Assembly (NCBI GenBank): GCA_020633125.1 | Contig: JACKEH010000004.1 | Span: 62,001 to 126,000 of the forward strand | Direction of reading: 5' to 3' | Length of the DNA: 64,000 nucleotides | Origin: Sandaracinus sp. | Lineage (GTDB): Bacteria > Myxococcota_A > Polyangia > Polyangiales > Houyiibacteriaceae | Shown: in pieces, positions 25,148 to 33,873 of the stretch | Position numbering within the stretch: position 1 is the stretch's first letter | Layout: every line of letters begins with the position of its first letter | The notes under the pieces: generated by a model | What the model was told of the DNA's origin: nothing | What the model saw: the letters and a program-made list of their open reading frames with translations, nothing else | Databases searched by the model: none | Made by a program: the position numbers and the translations under genes

Positions 25148-25478
25148 CGGGCGAAGACTACGCCGCACTCGGCGGGGATCTTTCAGTCTTTTTTCCCGAC
25201 CGAGCCGTCCGGGTGAGAAGTCGATGAATCGTCCCGCGGGCTCGTGCGTCGTTACGCGACGCCGCCCGTGCCGCGGCTGGCGTTGTGAAGCGCGCGGCGC
25301 CGGTGCTATCGTCCGCGCGCCCCGAAAGGGCTTGCAATTGAAGAGGAATCTTGCGGCGCGAAGTGGACCTCGGTCCGCCGAGCCACCCAGGATTCGCCGA
25401 AGCGTCCCCACGCGTTGCGCGTGGAACACTCTCTCGAGGGCGTCTGGTGGTGCCCGAACACGGTGGTACGGAGGAGTC
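25148..25478. other. 331-bp intergenic region between divergent genes
   Basis: Nothing coding is recognised. It must carry promoters for the EI24-like gene (-) and the gene at 25479 (+). An AT-richer stretch TTGCAATTGAAGAGGAATC near 25332-25350 is a possible promoter element for the latter, and a GGAGGAG ribosome-binding site precedes 25479. Confidence 0.4.
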
Positions 25479-26369
25479 ATGAGGATCCAGCGATTGCTCG
25501 CGGGTGTGCTGACGTCGAGCTTGCTCGTCGGGTTTTTGGCGTTCACCGCCACCGACGCGGACGCCCAGCGTCGCGGGCGTCGTGGGCGTGGTGGGCAGCA
25601 GGCCGCGCCACGTGATCCCGCGACGCCGACGAGCGATCAGATCGCGCCTGCGCTCGTCGGCATCGAGTGGGGCTGGAGCAAGCAGCAGCTCCTCCAGTTC
25701 TACGTCAACAAGCTCAACGAGGAGTTCCAGCCGCGCATCAACAAGGCGCGCGACGCGATGACGGAGGACCGACTCCGCCACGAGCGCGACCAGCGTATCC
25801 GCCGCATGCGCGAGAGCTACATCGAGTTCTCCGGCCAGACGACGGGCTACGACTCGGGCTTCCTTCGCGACGAGTTCACCCACGGCAACCAGGAGTCGAT
25901 GCTCCGCGTGCGTGGCGAGGATGGCGACGACTACTTCTTCTTCATGCGCGGCCGCTTGTGGAAGTGGTACCACGCGTTCGACGCCGCGGTGTTCCAGGGC
26001 GCGTCCTTCGCCGACTTCCAGACCGCGATCGGTGGGCGCTTCGGCGTCGAAGGCCGGGAGCGTACCGGCGAGCTCGCTCCGGGCGAGGCCGAGCGGACCT
26101 GGATGGAGTGGCAGGACGACACGACCCGCGCGCGTGTGGTCGACAACACGCGTTTCTACGGCTTCTTCGGCCTGGTCTTCGAGGACAAGTCGGTGCTGGC
26201 CGACATGGAGAACCTCCGCACCAACCGTCGCCGTCGGGGCCGGGGCAGCCACTCGTTGGTCGACGCGGTCACGAGCGGAGACGAGCCCGAGAACCCGGAC
26301 GCGAACTCCGACATCGTCGACCGCATCACGGGCAACATCCGCCGGCGAGACAACGCGCCCGCCGAGTGA
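25479..26369 (+). CDS. exported protein of unknown function
   Basis: 296 residues. The ATG follows a GGAGGAG site by three bases. Signal peptide residues 1-29 end TDADAQ, then an Arg/Gly-rich stretch (RRGRRGRGGQQ). The body is charged and helical, with IEWGWSKQQLLQFYVNKLNEEF, RLRHERDQRIRRMRESYIEF and a beta-like part MLRVRGEDGDDYFFFMRGRLWKWYHAF (quoted in parts). No family is recognised. A strong intrinsic terminator follows at 26401, so it is a single-gene unit on its downstream side. Confidence 0.75.
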   Translation: MRIQRLLAGVLTSSLLVGFLAFTATDADAQRRGRRGRGGQQAAPRDPATPTSDQIAPALVGIEWGWSKQQLLQFYVNKLNEEFQPRINKARDAMTEDRLRHERDQRIRRMRESYIEFSGQTTGYDSGFLRDEFTHGNQESMLRVRGEDGDDYFFFMRGRLWKWYHAFDAAVFQGASFADFQTAIGGRFGVEGRERTGELAPGEAERTWMEWQDDTTRARVVDNTRFYGFFGLVFEDKSVLADMENLRTNRRRRGRGSHSLVDAVTSGDEPENPDANSDIVDRITGNIRRRDNAPAE

Positions 26370-26400
26370 GCCCGGTCCTCGAGAGAACGCGCATTCGAGA

Positions 26401-26427
26401 AAGGCCCCGCTTCGCGCGGGGCTTTTT
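26401..26427 (+). terminator. intrinsic terminator
   Basis: Stem GCCCCGC (26404-26410) pairs with GCGGGGC (26416-26422) around a TTCGC loop, followed by TTTTT (26423-26427) and preceded by AA on the other arm. It lies 32 bp after the stop of the gene ending at 26369. Confidence 0.85.
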
Positions 26428-26553
26428 CGTTCCGTCTCGCCGCGTCCGAGAGCCGGGCGCGGAATCTGCGCCGCCATCGGGTCCACTTCGTTTCGAGTTC
26501 GCGTCGGCACGTCTAGCGGGCGTGGACGCGAGTTTGATATCCTCGCGGAGCCG

Positions 26554-27411
26554 ATGTCGCGGTATCGCCTGAAGTTCTTGCTCCAGGAGTTCGATCTGCG
26601 TGGGCCCGAGATGGTGCTCGGGCGCTCGCCGGACTGCCACATCACGATCGAAGACCCGTTGGTCTCTCGGCGTCACGCGAAGATCGTGATGGCCGATCGA
26701 CCGATGGTCGTCGACTTGGAGAGCCGCAACGGCGTCTCGGTGAACGGCGAACGGATTCGTGGCTCGCGCCCGCTCGAGGACGGCGACCGGATTCGAATCG
26801 GCACCCAAGAGCTCGTCTTCTACGTGGTCACGCGGACGAAGCGTGAAGCACGGACGACGGGCTTCATGACGGTGTGCAACGCGTGCGGCACCCCGTACCC
26901 GGAGCAGTCCGCGCAATGCCCGCACTGCGGGGCCCCGCGCCGGGACGACGACACGATCAGCGGGTTGTTGGTCGAGCCGCGTCGTAGCTGGACCTTTCAG
27001 CTCCTCGGCGAGGTGATCGAGCGGGCCATCGCGACCGGCCGCGCCGTCGAAGCCGACCGGATCCTCCGCCGAGCCGCGCGAGAGGTCGACGAGCGTTTGG
27101 CTGCGGGCGAGCGCCTCGCGGGTGACGAGGTCACGGCCATCACGCGGTTCGCCGTACGGCTCGCGCAGCTCCCGGACGGAGCGTCGGAATGGCTGCATTG
27201 GGCGCTCAACGTGCACCGGCACCAAGCCCTCTTCCCGAGCCCCGAGGTCTTGGATCACCTCGAAGAGCTCGACCTCGACGCGTTGCCCGACGCTGCGAAC
27301 GCGATCGCCGACTTCGCCCGTTGGGTGGACAAGGAACGCGACACGCTTCGCCCGCCTCCCGACGTCGAACGCATCGAGCGCTTGCAGCGAATCTCGCGCC
27401 CGCCGAGCTGA
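26554..27411 (+). CDS. FHA-domain protein with zinc ribbon (paralogue A)
   Basis: 285 residues. The N-terminal FHA domain (about 5-92) binds phosphothreonine. Its conserved residues are present: G23-R24, S38-R39-R40-H41, R58-N59-G60 and N64-G65. A zinc ribbon follows with C108-x2-C111 and C122-x2-C125 (CNACGTPYP...CPHCGAPR). The C-terminal 150 residues are helical and unrecognised. The gene at 27566 encodes the same architecture in convergent orientation, so the two are paralogues. FHA proteins usually read the output of serine/threonine kinases such as the one at 37673. Confidence 0.88.
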   Translation: MSRYRLKFLLQEFDLRGPEMVLGRSPDCHITIEDPLVSRRHAKIVMADRPMVVDLESRNGVSVNGERIRGSRPLEDGDRIRIGTQELVFYVVTRTKREARTTGFMTVCNACGTPYPEQSAQCPHCGAPRRDDDTISGLLVEPRRSWTFQLLGEVIERAIATGRAVEADRILRRAAREVDERLAAGERLAGDEVTAITRFAVRLAQLPDGASEWLHWALNVHRHQALFPSPEVLDHLEELDLDALPDAANAIADFARWVDKERDTLRPPPDVERIERLQRISRPPS

Positions 27412-27462
27412 CCGGCGCCCGGCCGCCGAACGCGCCCGACCGCGTCCGACCGGATGTGCATC

Positions 27463-27532
27463 GACGAGCGTGCGCCGACGAGCGTGCGCCCATGAGCGTG
27501 CGCCGACGAGCGTGCGCCGACGAGCGTGCACC
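27463..27532. repeat. 14-bp tandem repeat, five units
   Basis: Units of GACGAGCGTGCGCC start at 27463, 27477, 27491 (CATGAGC variant), 27505 and 27519 (last with GCACC). They lie exactly between the convergent FHA paralogues, with a further GAGCGTGC trace near 27540. Confidence 0.88.
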
Positions 27533-27565
27533 AACGAAACGAGCGTGCTGACGCGGACGTGGCGC

Positions 27566-28465
27566 TCAAGCGCTGACGACGCGCTCGAGTGACTCGAGGC
27601 GGCGCATCAGGAACTTCTCCGCCGGCGAAAGCGCACGGGCGCGCAGGCGCTCGAGGTACTCCCGAATCGGCTTCGGGTTCGTGAAGCGTGTCTTGCGGAC
27701 GAGCTCGTGCAGGCGGTCGATCGTGGCGGCGCTCATCATCCGGTCGCCGCGCGCGTGCGCGTCGAAGAGCCACGTCAGCCACCGCGCCGAGGACGGCCCC
27801 TCGCTGAGCTTCAGAGCCAGGCCGATCGCGCGTTCGAACGCGGCGGGCTCGGGCGGTCGCGTGCTCGAGAGGGACTCCAACAAACGATCGAGCACCGGGC
27901 CGGCGAGCCGCGACGCTTCCTCGTGACGTCCGAGCGCGAGCGACTTCTCCGCGATCGGCGCGAGAATCGAGATGGCCGGGGTCGTGGTCGTGGCTTCTTC
28001 TTCCGAAGACGCGAGCTCCGGAATCGACCCGAGCGAGATGCTCCCGCCCGCGAGCGTCTGATGCTCCTGGCCGAGCCGCGCGCCGCACTGCCCACAGCGG
28101 GCGGCGCCGGGCTCGTTGAGCGCGCCGCAAGCCCAGCAACGCTCGATCTGGAGTGTCTGCGCCGCGGTCGGGGCCGAGCGCTCGAGGAGCACCAACTCCT
28201 GGTGGCCGATCGTCACGCGGTCGAGGTGTTTGATCGAGGTCGGACCCGCGATCGTCTTCCCGTTCACCTGCACGCCGTTGCGGCTGCCCAGATCCTCCAC
28301 CGTGACGCCGGAGCCGTCGACGCGAAGGAGCGCGTGTCGGCGCGAGACCAACCCGTCGTCGAGCGCGAGGTTGCAGCTCGAGCTGCGCCCGATGACGAAA
28401 TCGCCTTGGGGCATCTCGAGGTCGGTCGCGCCGTAGCGGAGACGAAACCTCGCCACGTCGGGCAT
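27566..28465 (-). CDS. FHA-domain protein with zinc ribbon (paralogue B)
   Basis: 299 residues. The FHA domain (about 5-97) contains G26-R27, S41-R42-R43-H44, R62-N63-G64 and N68-G69. The zinc ribbon is C110-x2-C113 and C124-x2-C127 (CWACGALNEPGAARCGQCGAR). A Glu/Thr-rich linker and a helical C-terminal domain follow, resembling paralogue A in layout and length (285 against 299). The pair most likely arose by an inverted duplication. Partner phosphoproteins are unknown. Confidence 0.88.
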   Translation of the reverse strand: MPDVARFRLRYGATDLEMPQGDFVIGRSSSCNLALDDGLVSRRHALLRVDGSGVTVEDLGSRNGVQVNGKTIAGPTSIKHLDRVTIGHQELVLLERSAPTAAQTLQIERCWACGALNEPGAARCGQCGARLGQEHQTLAGGSISLGSIPELASSEEEATTTTPAISILAPIAEKSLALGRHEEASRLAGPVLDRLLESLSSTRPPEPAAFERAIGLALKLSEGPSSARWLTWLFDAHARGDRMMSAATIDRLHELVRKTRFTNPKPIREYLERLRARALSPAEKFLMRRLESLERVVSA

Positions 28466-28568
28466 CGTACCTCATCCCCAGCTTTGGGGAGCCCCGTTGT
28501 TGTCGTGTCGGCGCAACTCCCGACACCGACGCGAGATCGTCACGTGGGGGACGCGAGACGGGCGCACG

Positions 28569-28599
28569 AAAAAGCCCCGACACGAGGTGCCGGGGCTCT
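28569..28599 (-). terminator. intrinsic terminator of the 28618-29829 gene
   Basis: On the minus strand GAGCCCCGGCAC pairs with GTGTCGGGGCT (one mismatch) around a short loop and is followed by TTTTT (28569-28573 as A on the plus strand). It lies directly after the stop codon at 28618. Confidence 0.85.
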
Positions 28600-28617
28600 C
28601 TCTCGAATCGCGTTCGT

Positions 28618-29829
28618 TCAGAACGCGAAGATCTCTTCGTTGGCCGCGATCTGACCGAGCGACTGCTCGAGCGTTCCCTGCAGCGTCACGGTCTCGTCGA
28701 GCATCGCCTTGAGCTGGCTGATGTCGCGGACGTACTCCGCGAAGAGGCTCGATTGCTCACCGAGCACGCCCATCGACGCCGCGGTGTTGATCAGCACGAC
28801 CTGGCCGGCCTCCGGCTCGCCGCCCGCGTAGAGCTCGCGCTCGGCTTCCTGACGCGCGCGTCGGCTGGCGCGAACGTGAACCTTCGACCCGCCGCCCTCG
28901 TCGATGCGGACGTAGCCGAGGTTGCAGACCCAACGGTCCTCTTCGATCGCGAGCATGCAGCCCGTGAGCGCCGCGGCCCCTTCGACCGCACCCGCCGCTT
29001 CGTCGAGCTCGGCGCGACGCTGCTCACCACTCGTCGACGCGACCATGCCTTCGATGCGGCCCCAGATCGTGTTGATGTGGTTGTAGTAGTCGAAGAGCCC
29101 GTCGACCGTCGCCGGCTCGAAGAGGTTGTAGTTCTTGCGCGAGAAGACGTTCGCCTCGAAGGGCTTGCTGAGCCCACGGAGCGAGTCCATCGCCGCGTAG
29201 TCCACCGCCGGAGCCTTGCCCGGGGCGCCACGCGCCGCGGTCACGGCCTGGTCGATGAGACGCTGGGCTTCGGTCACCGTCGTCGAGGCGGTGCGAACGG
29301 CCTCGTAGAGGTCCTTACCGTCGCGAACGGCCGCGTTGTACGTCTTGCGGTCGTTCATCATCGAGCCCGTGCCGTAGCCGAGGATGATGCCGAGCGCGAG
29401 ACCGAGGCCGAGCAAGAGGTAGTTGCGCGAGCGCTTCTTGCGGCCGACCTCGTCGTCTTCGACCGGACGGTCGTCGAACACGAGGCGAACTTCCTGCGGA
29501 CCGGCCGCGACCGGCGCCGCGGAGAACGGATCGCTCGGGGGCGGGGTCGAGGGCGCGGCCTGCTTCTGCGCGAAGGGCGGCGCGACGATGCCGCCAGGTC
29601 CGGGCACGGCCGGCTTCGGCTTCGGCTTCACCGCCGCGGGAGGCGCCACGATGCCGCCCGGAGGCGGTACCGGATCCGCCGCGGCCGCAGGTGCGGGAAC
29701 CGCGGCGCCGCCGACGTTCGGAGCGGGAACCGCTTCGTCGTCGTCTTCTCCCGGCGTATTCGGGGCGATCGTCCGGCCCAGGCGGGCCTTCAAGTCCTTG
29801 ATCTTCCTCGGCTTCTTGGCGTCGGTCAT
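28618..29829 (-). CDS. single-pass membrane protein with proline-rich cytoplasmic region
   Basis: 403 residues. Residues about 1-130 are Pro/Ala-rich (PPGGIV repeats at two places) with an acidic stretch. A membrane helix at about 137-157 (NYLLLGLGLALGIILGYGTG) is followed by a helical periplasmic domain of about 240 residues with a YEAVRTASTTVTEAQRLIDQAV coiled-coil segment and a Cys pair (GCMLAIEEDRWVCNL). It is not matched to a known family. The N-terminal layout is like that of cytoplasmic tethers recognised by SH3 or WW-type partners, but this is inference. It ends in its own terminator. Confidence 0.72.
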   Translation of the reverse strand: MTDAKKPRKIKDLKARLGRTIAPNTPGEDDDEAVPAPNVGGAAVPAPAAAADPVPPPGGIVAPPAAVKPKPKPAVPGPGGIVAPPFAQKQAAPSTPPPSDPFSAAPVAAGPQEVRLVFDDRPVEDDEVGRKKRSRNYLLLGLGLALGIILGYGTGSMMNDRKTYNAAVRDGKDLYEAVRTASTTVTEAQRLIDQAVTAARGAPGKAPAVDYAAMDSLRGLSKPFEANVFSRKNYNLFEPATVDGLFDYYNHINTIWGRIEGMVASTSGEQRRAELDEAAGAVEGAAALTGCMLAIEEDRWVCNLGYVRIDEGGGSKVHVRASRRARQEAERELYAGGEPEAGQVVLINTAASMGVLGEQSSLFAEYVRDISQLKAMLDETVTLQGTLEQSLGQIAANEEIFAF

Positions 29830-29911
29830 GTTCTGCGGTCCAGCCCCCTCCGGCTTGCGGAGCGGCGCGAAGGTACTTGTCGTTCGTTCGGGGTGTCAAG
29901 CCGGGCGCCCG

Positions 29912-30397
29912 TCACCGGGGGCTCGTGTTCTCGGGTTGGCGGATCGCCTGCAGGCGGCCGAGCAGGGTGTCGATGCCGCCTTCGGCCTCGCGTTGGGCAC
30001 GCAAGGCGACCGCGAGCTCGAGGTCTTCGACGAGACCACGCTCGAGCACGTCGGCGTAGCGCTCCAAGGCGGCCCGGCGCGCGTCCAGGGCCGCGACGAC
30101 CTCGTCTCGCAGCGCGACGCCCTCGGCGGTCGCGGCGCTCACGGCGCGCGCTTGCTCCACTTGGCGCCGTGCCGCCGGAATCGCGCCGGCACGGAGGCGC
30201 TCCGCACCACGCACCGGCAAGTCGTCCGCGACCGCTTCGTCCGCTTCGGCGACGGCGAGGAGCACGAGGTCGTCGGCCAAGAGCTCCTCGAGCGCCCGCG
30301 CGTCGTCACGAAGCTCGGGGGGAGGGCCGCTCGGCTCGGAGCTCCCGCAAGCGCCGAGGCACATGCCGAGGCCCGCGATGGCGAAGAGCGCCTTCAC
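29912..30397 (-). CDS. small helical lipoprotein
   Basis: 161 residues from a GTG at 30397, which overlaps the stop of the upstream hydrolase gene (GTGA). The lipobox is CLGAC (C17). The mature part is almost entirely helical and rich in Ala/Glu/Arg/Leu, with heptad-like spacing (EQARAVSAATAEGVALRDEVVAALDARRAALERYADVLE, described in parts). A coiled-coil periplasmic spacer is likely. No family is recognised. Confidence 0.72.
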   Translation of the reverse strand: MKALFAIAGLGMCLGACGSSEPSGPPPELRDDARALEELLADDLVLLAVAEADEAVADDLPVRGAERLRAGAIPAARRQVEQARAVSAATAEGVALRDEVVAALDARRAALERYADVLERGLVEDLELAVALRAQREAEGGIDTLLGRLQAIRQPENTSPR

Positions 30398-31293
30398 CCC
30401 GCCGCCCGCGCTCCACCCGGCGCGTAGCCACGCTCGCGGAAGAACTTCTCGAAACGAAGGTTCACGAGCTCCGGGTATTCGACGCACACGTAGTGCGTTC
30501 CCCCGGGCACCACGAGCAGCTCCGAGCCTGGAATGCGGCGGGCCATGCGTTCGGCCGCCGAGCGCGGCGTGAACATGTCCCGGTCCCCGGCGACGACCAA
30601 GGTCGGGACGTCCACGGCGTCGAGCGTCCGCGTCGCGTCGTGTTCCCCGAGCAGCTCGAGCACCCGAAGGTAGACCCGCATGTCGAGGTCCGCGAAGGAG
30701 CCCGCGAGCTGGTGGAAGATCTCTTCGTCGAGCGTCTTGGCCGCCAGGCCGATGCGCTTCGCCCACTGCACCGTCTCGGGCATCGAGACGACGCGGCGCG
30801 TGACCGTCTCGGCGAGCCGCGGGACGGAGGCGATGCCGCGAATCACCGGCGGCAACACGTCACCGAGGACGCCGAGGTTCAGCACGGTGTTCCACGGCTG
30901 CCCGGAGACGCCGTTGACGAGCACCATCGCGGACACGCGATCGGGGTGACGCGCGAGGAGCTCGAGCGCGACCTGCACGCCCATCGACCAGCCGATCAGC
31001 GCGCATCGTTCGACGCCGGCGGCGTCGAGGACCGCGATCGCGTCTTCGGTGTGATCGGCGACGCGAAGCGAGTCGAGGTCGGGCGGCGGGCCCGAGCGGT
31101 AGAGCCCGCGGTAGTCCCACGATACGAAGCGGTAGCGGTCCTGGAAGTACCGAATCTGATGGCTCCAAGCCATCCAGCTTCCGCCCAGCCCGTTGCACAG
31201 CAGGATGGGCAGCCCTTCGCCCGCCGTGTGGAACGCGAGCTCGGTCCCGTCGGCGGAGGTCGTTCGATGCTCTTCCACGGCGAGCGGCTTCAT
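30394..31293 (-). CDS. alpha/beta hydrolase
   Basis: 299 residues. The alpha/beta-hydrolase fold is complete: oxyanion segment NGLGGSW, nucleophile S103 in GWSMG, acid D239 (or D237) in AGDRDMFTP, and base H267 in GGTHYVCVEYP. The closest well-known groups are esterases and haloalkane-dehalogenase-like or BioH-type hydrolases; the substrate cannot be told. The start at 31293 is preceded by a 146-bp divergent region shared with trpG. The 3' end is coupled to the small lipoprotein gene at 29912. Confidence 0.87.
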   Translation of the reverse strand: MKPLAVEEHRTTSADGTELAFHTAGEGLPILLCNGLGGSWMAWSHQIRYFQDRYRFVSWDYRGLYRSGPPPDLDSLRVADHTEDAIAVLDAAGVERCALIGWSMGVQVALELLARHPDRVSAMVLVNGVSGQPWNTVLNLGVLGDVLPPVIRGIASVPRLAETVTRRVVSMPETVQWAKRIGLAAKTLDEEIFHQLAGSFADLDMRVYLRVLELLGEHDATRTLDAVDVPTLVVAGDRDMFTPRSAAERMARRIPGSELLVVPGGTHYVCVEYPELVNLRFEKFFRERGYAPGGARAAG

Positions 31294-31439
31294 GCTTGGG
31301 GTTGTACGCGGTTTCGGCGGAGAAGCTCAGCCGTTTTCTGCGTTCCGCAGCCGAGCACCCGAGGGGGACGGGCCGGGCGAAGGTCGGCCGACGCGTGTGT
31401 CGCGTTGACCCTCGCGGGCGGCCACGCTACCGAGCGTTC

Positions 31440-32009
31440 GTGGTCGTCGTCGTCGACAACTACGACTCGTTCACCTTCAATCTCGTGCAGTACCTGGCCG
31501 AGTTGGGGGCCGAGGTTCGTGTCTTCCGCAACGACGCGATCGACCTCGCGAGCATCGAGGCGCTCGCGCCTTCGGGGGTGCTCGTGGGCCCGGGGCCGGG
31601 GCGTCCCGACGAGTCCGGGGTGAGCCTGGACGTCATTCGGAGCGGCACGCGGCCCGTGCTCGGGGTCTGCCTCGGGCACCAAGCCATCGGCGAGCTCTTC
31701 GGCGGCCGAGTGATTCGCGCCGAGCGTTTGATGCACGGCCGCACGTCGCCGGTCGAGCACGACGGCCGTGGTGTCTTCGAAGGGCTGCCTTCGCCCTTCA
31801 CGGCGACCCGCTACCACTCGCTCCTCGTCGAGCGCGACACCTTCCCCGAGTCGTTGGAGATCTCGGCGTGGACCGCGGAGGGGGAGATCATGGGCCTTCG
31901 TCACCGCGAGCGTCCGATCGAAGGGGTGCAGTTTCACCCCGAGTCGTTCCTCACCGAGCACGGCCACACGCTCCTCGGAAACTGGCTCCGCGCGATCGGC
32001 GAGCGATGA
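31440..32009 (+). CDS. trpG: anthranilate synthase glutaminase subunit
   Basis: 189 residues from a GTG at 31440, the family start (VVVVDNYDSFTFNLVQYL). It is a class I glutamine amidotransferase that supplies ammonia to TrpE for anthranilate. The triad is present: C77 (GVCLGHQAIGE), H166 and E168 (GVQFHPESFLTEHG), and the MHGRTSPVEH segment typical of TrpG/PabA. It can equally be a PabA for folate synthesis, but the neighbours trpD and trpC argue for tryptophan. No trpE lies upstream; the divergent gene is a hydrolase. Its stop overlaps the ATG of trpD. Confidence 0.92.
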   Translation: MVVVVDNYDSFTFNLVQYLAELGAEVRVFRNDAIDLASIEALAPSGVLVGPGPGRPDESGVSLDVIRSGTRPVLGVCLGHQAIGELFGGRVIRAERLMHGRTSPVEHDGRGVFEGLPSPFTATRYHSLLVERDTFPESLEISAWTAEGEIMGLRHRERPIEGVQFHPESFLTEHGHTLLGNWLRAIGER

Positions 32010-33025
32010 GCGAAGCGGTTCGATTCGCGCTCGCACGCGTCACCGAAGGCGAGACGCTCGACGACGCCGAGATGGGTGCCGCGATGGACGCCATCCTCGC
32101 GGGCGACGCGACCCACGCACAGATCGCCGGGCTGGCGATCGCACTCCGCATGCGTGGCGAGACCTCGTCGGAGATCGCCGCCGCGGTTCGTGCGCTTCGA
32201 CGCGCAGCCACGCCGCTCGCCGTGGCTCCAGGCACGAAGCTGCTCGACACGTGCGGCACGGGAGGCGACGGCCTCGGGACGTTCAACGTCTCGACGGTGG
32301 TGGCCATCGTCGCCGCGGCGGCCGGGGTGAAGGTCGCCAAGCACGGCAACCGCGCGGTCTCGAGCCGCGCGGGCAGCGCCGACGTGCTCGAAGCCCTCGG
32401 CGTGCGCATCGACCTCTCGCCCGAGCGTGCGGCCGACGTGCTGGAAGAGGTGGGCATCACCTTCCTCTTCGCGCCCGCGCATCACGCGGCGCTGCGTCAC
32501 GCGGCGGCGGTTCGTCGTGAGCTCGGGGTGCGCACGTTCTTCAACCTGCTCGGGCCGCTCGCGAACCCCGCGCGCGCGACGCATCAGCTGCTCGGCATCT
32601 ACGATCCCACGCGCCTCGTCGCGATCGCCGAGGTGCTTCGTGCGCTCGGCGTCCAGCGGGCGGCGGTCGTGCATGGCGAGGGCGGTCTCGACGAGATCGC
32701 GCCGACCGGTCGTACGAAGGTCGCGTTCCTCGCGGACGGAGCCATTCGTGAGCTCTCGTGGCAGCCGAGCGACTTCGGCGTCGACGAGGCGCCGCTCTCG
32801 ACGCTGGTTGGCGGTGACGCGACGGAGAACGCCGGCATCGCGCGCTCGATTCTCGAAGGCGAGCCGGGACCGCGGCGGGGCATGATCGTGCTCAACGCGG
32901 GCGCGGCGCTGCTGGTCGCGGGGCTCGTGTCGACGCCGGAAGAAGGCGCGAAGCTCGCCGCGGCCACGATCGACGAGGGGCGCGCCGCGGCGTTGCTCAC
33001 GCGTTGGGTCGAGGCCACGCGATGA
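32006..33025 (+). CDS. trpD: anthranilate phosphoribosyltransferase
   Basis: 339 residues. It joins anthranilate and PRPP in tryptophan synthesis. Signature segments are DTCGTGGDGLGTFNVST (PRPP-binding loop), KHGNRAVSSRAGSADVLEALG (second loop) and FFNLLGPLANPARATHQLLGIY. Length is as in the family. The ATG overlaps the trpG stop (ATGA), and the 3' end overlaps trpC the same way, so the three are one operon. Confidence 0.95.
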   Translation: MSEAVRFALARVTEGETLDDAEMGAAMDAILAGDATHAQIAGLAIALRMRGETSSEIAAAVRALRRAATPLAVAPGTKLLDTCGTGGDGLGTFNVSTVVAIVAAAAGVKVAKHGNRAVSSRAGSADVLEALGVRIDLSPERAADVLEEVGITFLFAPAHHAALRHAAAVRRELGVRTFFNLLGPLANPARATHQLLGIYDPTRLVAIAEVLRALGVQRAAVVHGEGGLDEIAPTGRTKVAFLADGAIRELSWQPSDFGVDEAPLSTLVGGDATENAGIARSILEGEPGPRRGMIVLNAGAALLVAGLVSTPEEGAKLAAATIDEGRAAALLTRWVEATR

Positions 33026-33813
33026 GCGACATCCTCGAAGGCATCCTCGCGCGGACACGCCGTTCGAACGTGAGGCGTGCGCGACGTGCACCCGCGCCGC
33101 CGGCCCCGGTGGGTCGCGCGAACGGCGCCATCGAGGCGCTGCGACGGGTCGACGCGCCGCGTGTGATCGCCGAGGTGAAGTTCAAGAGCCCGAGCGCGGG
33201 GCGGATTCGCGAGCGCCGGGCGGGCGAGGCCGTGCGGTTGGCGCACGCGTACGTCGACGGAGGCGCGGCGGCGGTCAGCGTCTTGGCCGACGGACCGGGG
33301 TTCGGCGGCAGCGCGATGGACGTGCGCCGGGTCGCGTCCGCGGTGAGCGCACCCGTGCTCTTCAAGGGGTTCGTGCTCGACGAACGGCAGATCGATCTCG
33401 CCGCGAGGGTCGGTGCGTCGATGGTGCTGCTCTTGGTGCGCGCGATGGGCAAGCCCGAGCTGCACCGCCTCGTCGCGTACGCGAACGCGCTCGGGGTCGC
33501 GCCACTGGTCGAGGCGGCGGACGACGCCGAGCTCGACGAAGCGCTCGCGACCGATGCGGCGTTGGTCGGCGTCAACGCGCGGGACCTGCGGACGTTTCGC
33601 GTCGACCCGGATGCGGCGGCGCGTCAGCTCGAAGCGATTCCCGCCGACCGCGTCGCGATCTACATGAGCGGAATTCGGAGCGCCGAGGACTTCGCGCGCG
33701 TGGCGGCCGGCCGGGTCGACGCGATGCTCATCGGCGAAGGCTTGGCGCGGGAAGGCGACCCGACGTCGACGCTGCGTGGGTGGTTCGCGGCGCTCGCCCG
33801 CGCGTCGGCCTGA
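33022..33813 (+). CDS. trpC: indole-3-glycerol-phosphate synthase
   Basis: 263 residues. It closes the indole ring in tryptophan synthesis. The TIM-barrel catalytic residues are visible: VIAEVKFKSPSAGRI (general acid region lysine), GAAAVSVLADGPGFGGS, LFKGFVLDERQI (lysine), LVEAADDAELDEAL, GVNARDLRTF, and SGIRSAEDFARV, GEGLAREGDP. It is monofunctional, with no TrpF domain, and trpF is not adjacent. It follows trpD with an ATGA overlap. Confidence 0.94.
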   Translation: MSDILEGILARTRRSNVRRARRAPAPPAPVGRANGAIEALRRVDAPRVIAEVKFKSPSAGRIRERRAGEAVRLAHAYVDGGAAAVSVLADGPGFGGSAMDVRRVASAVSAPVLFKGFVLDERQIDLAARVGASMVLLLVRAMGKPELHRLVAYANALGVAPLVEAADDAELDEALATDAALVGVNARDLRTFRVDPDAAARQLEAIPADRVAIYMSGIRSAEDFARVAAGRVDAMLIGEGLAREGDPTSTLRGWFAALARASA

Positions 33814-33873
33814 ACGCTCGCGTCACGCGTCGAGCTCGAGCGCGCGTCGGGCTCGAAGGTCCGTCAGGACCGA

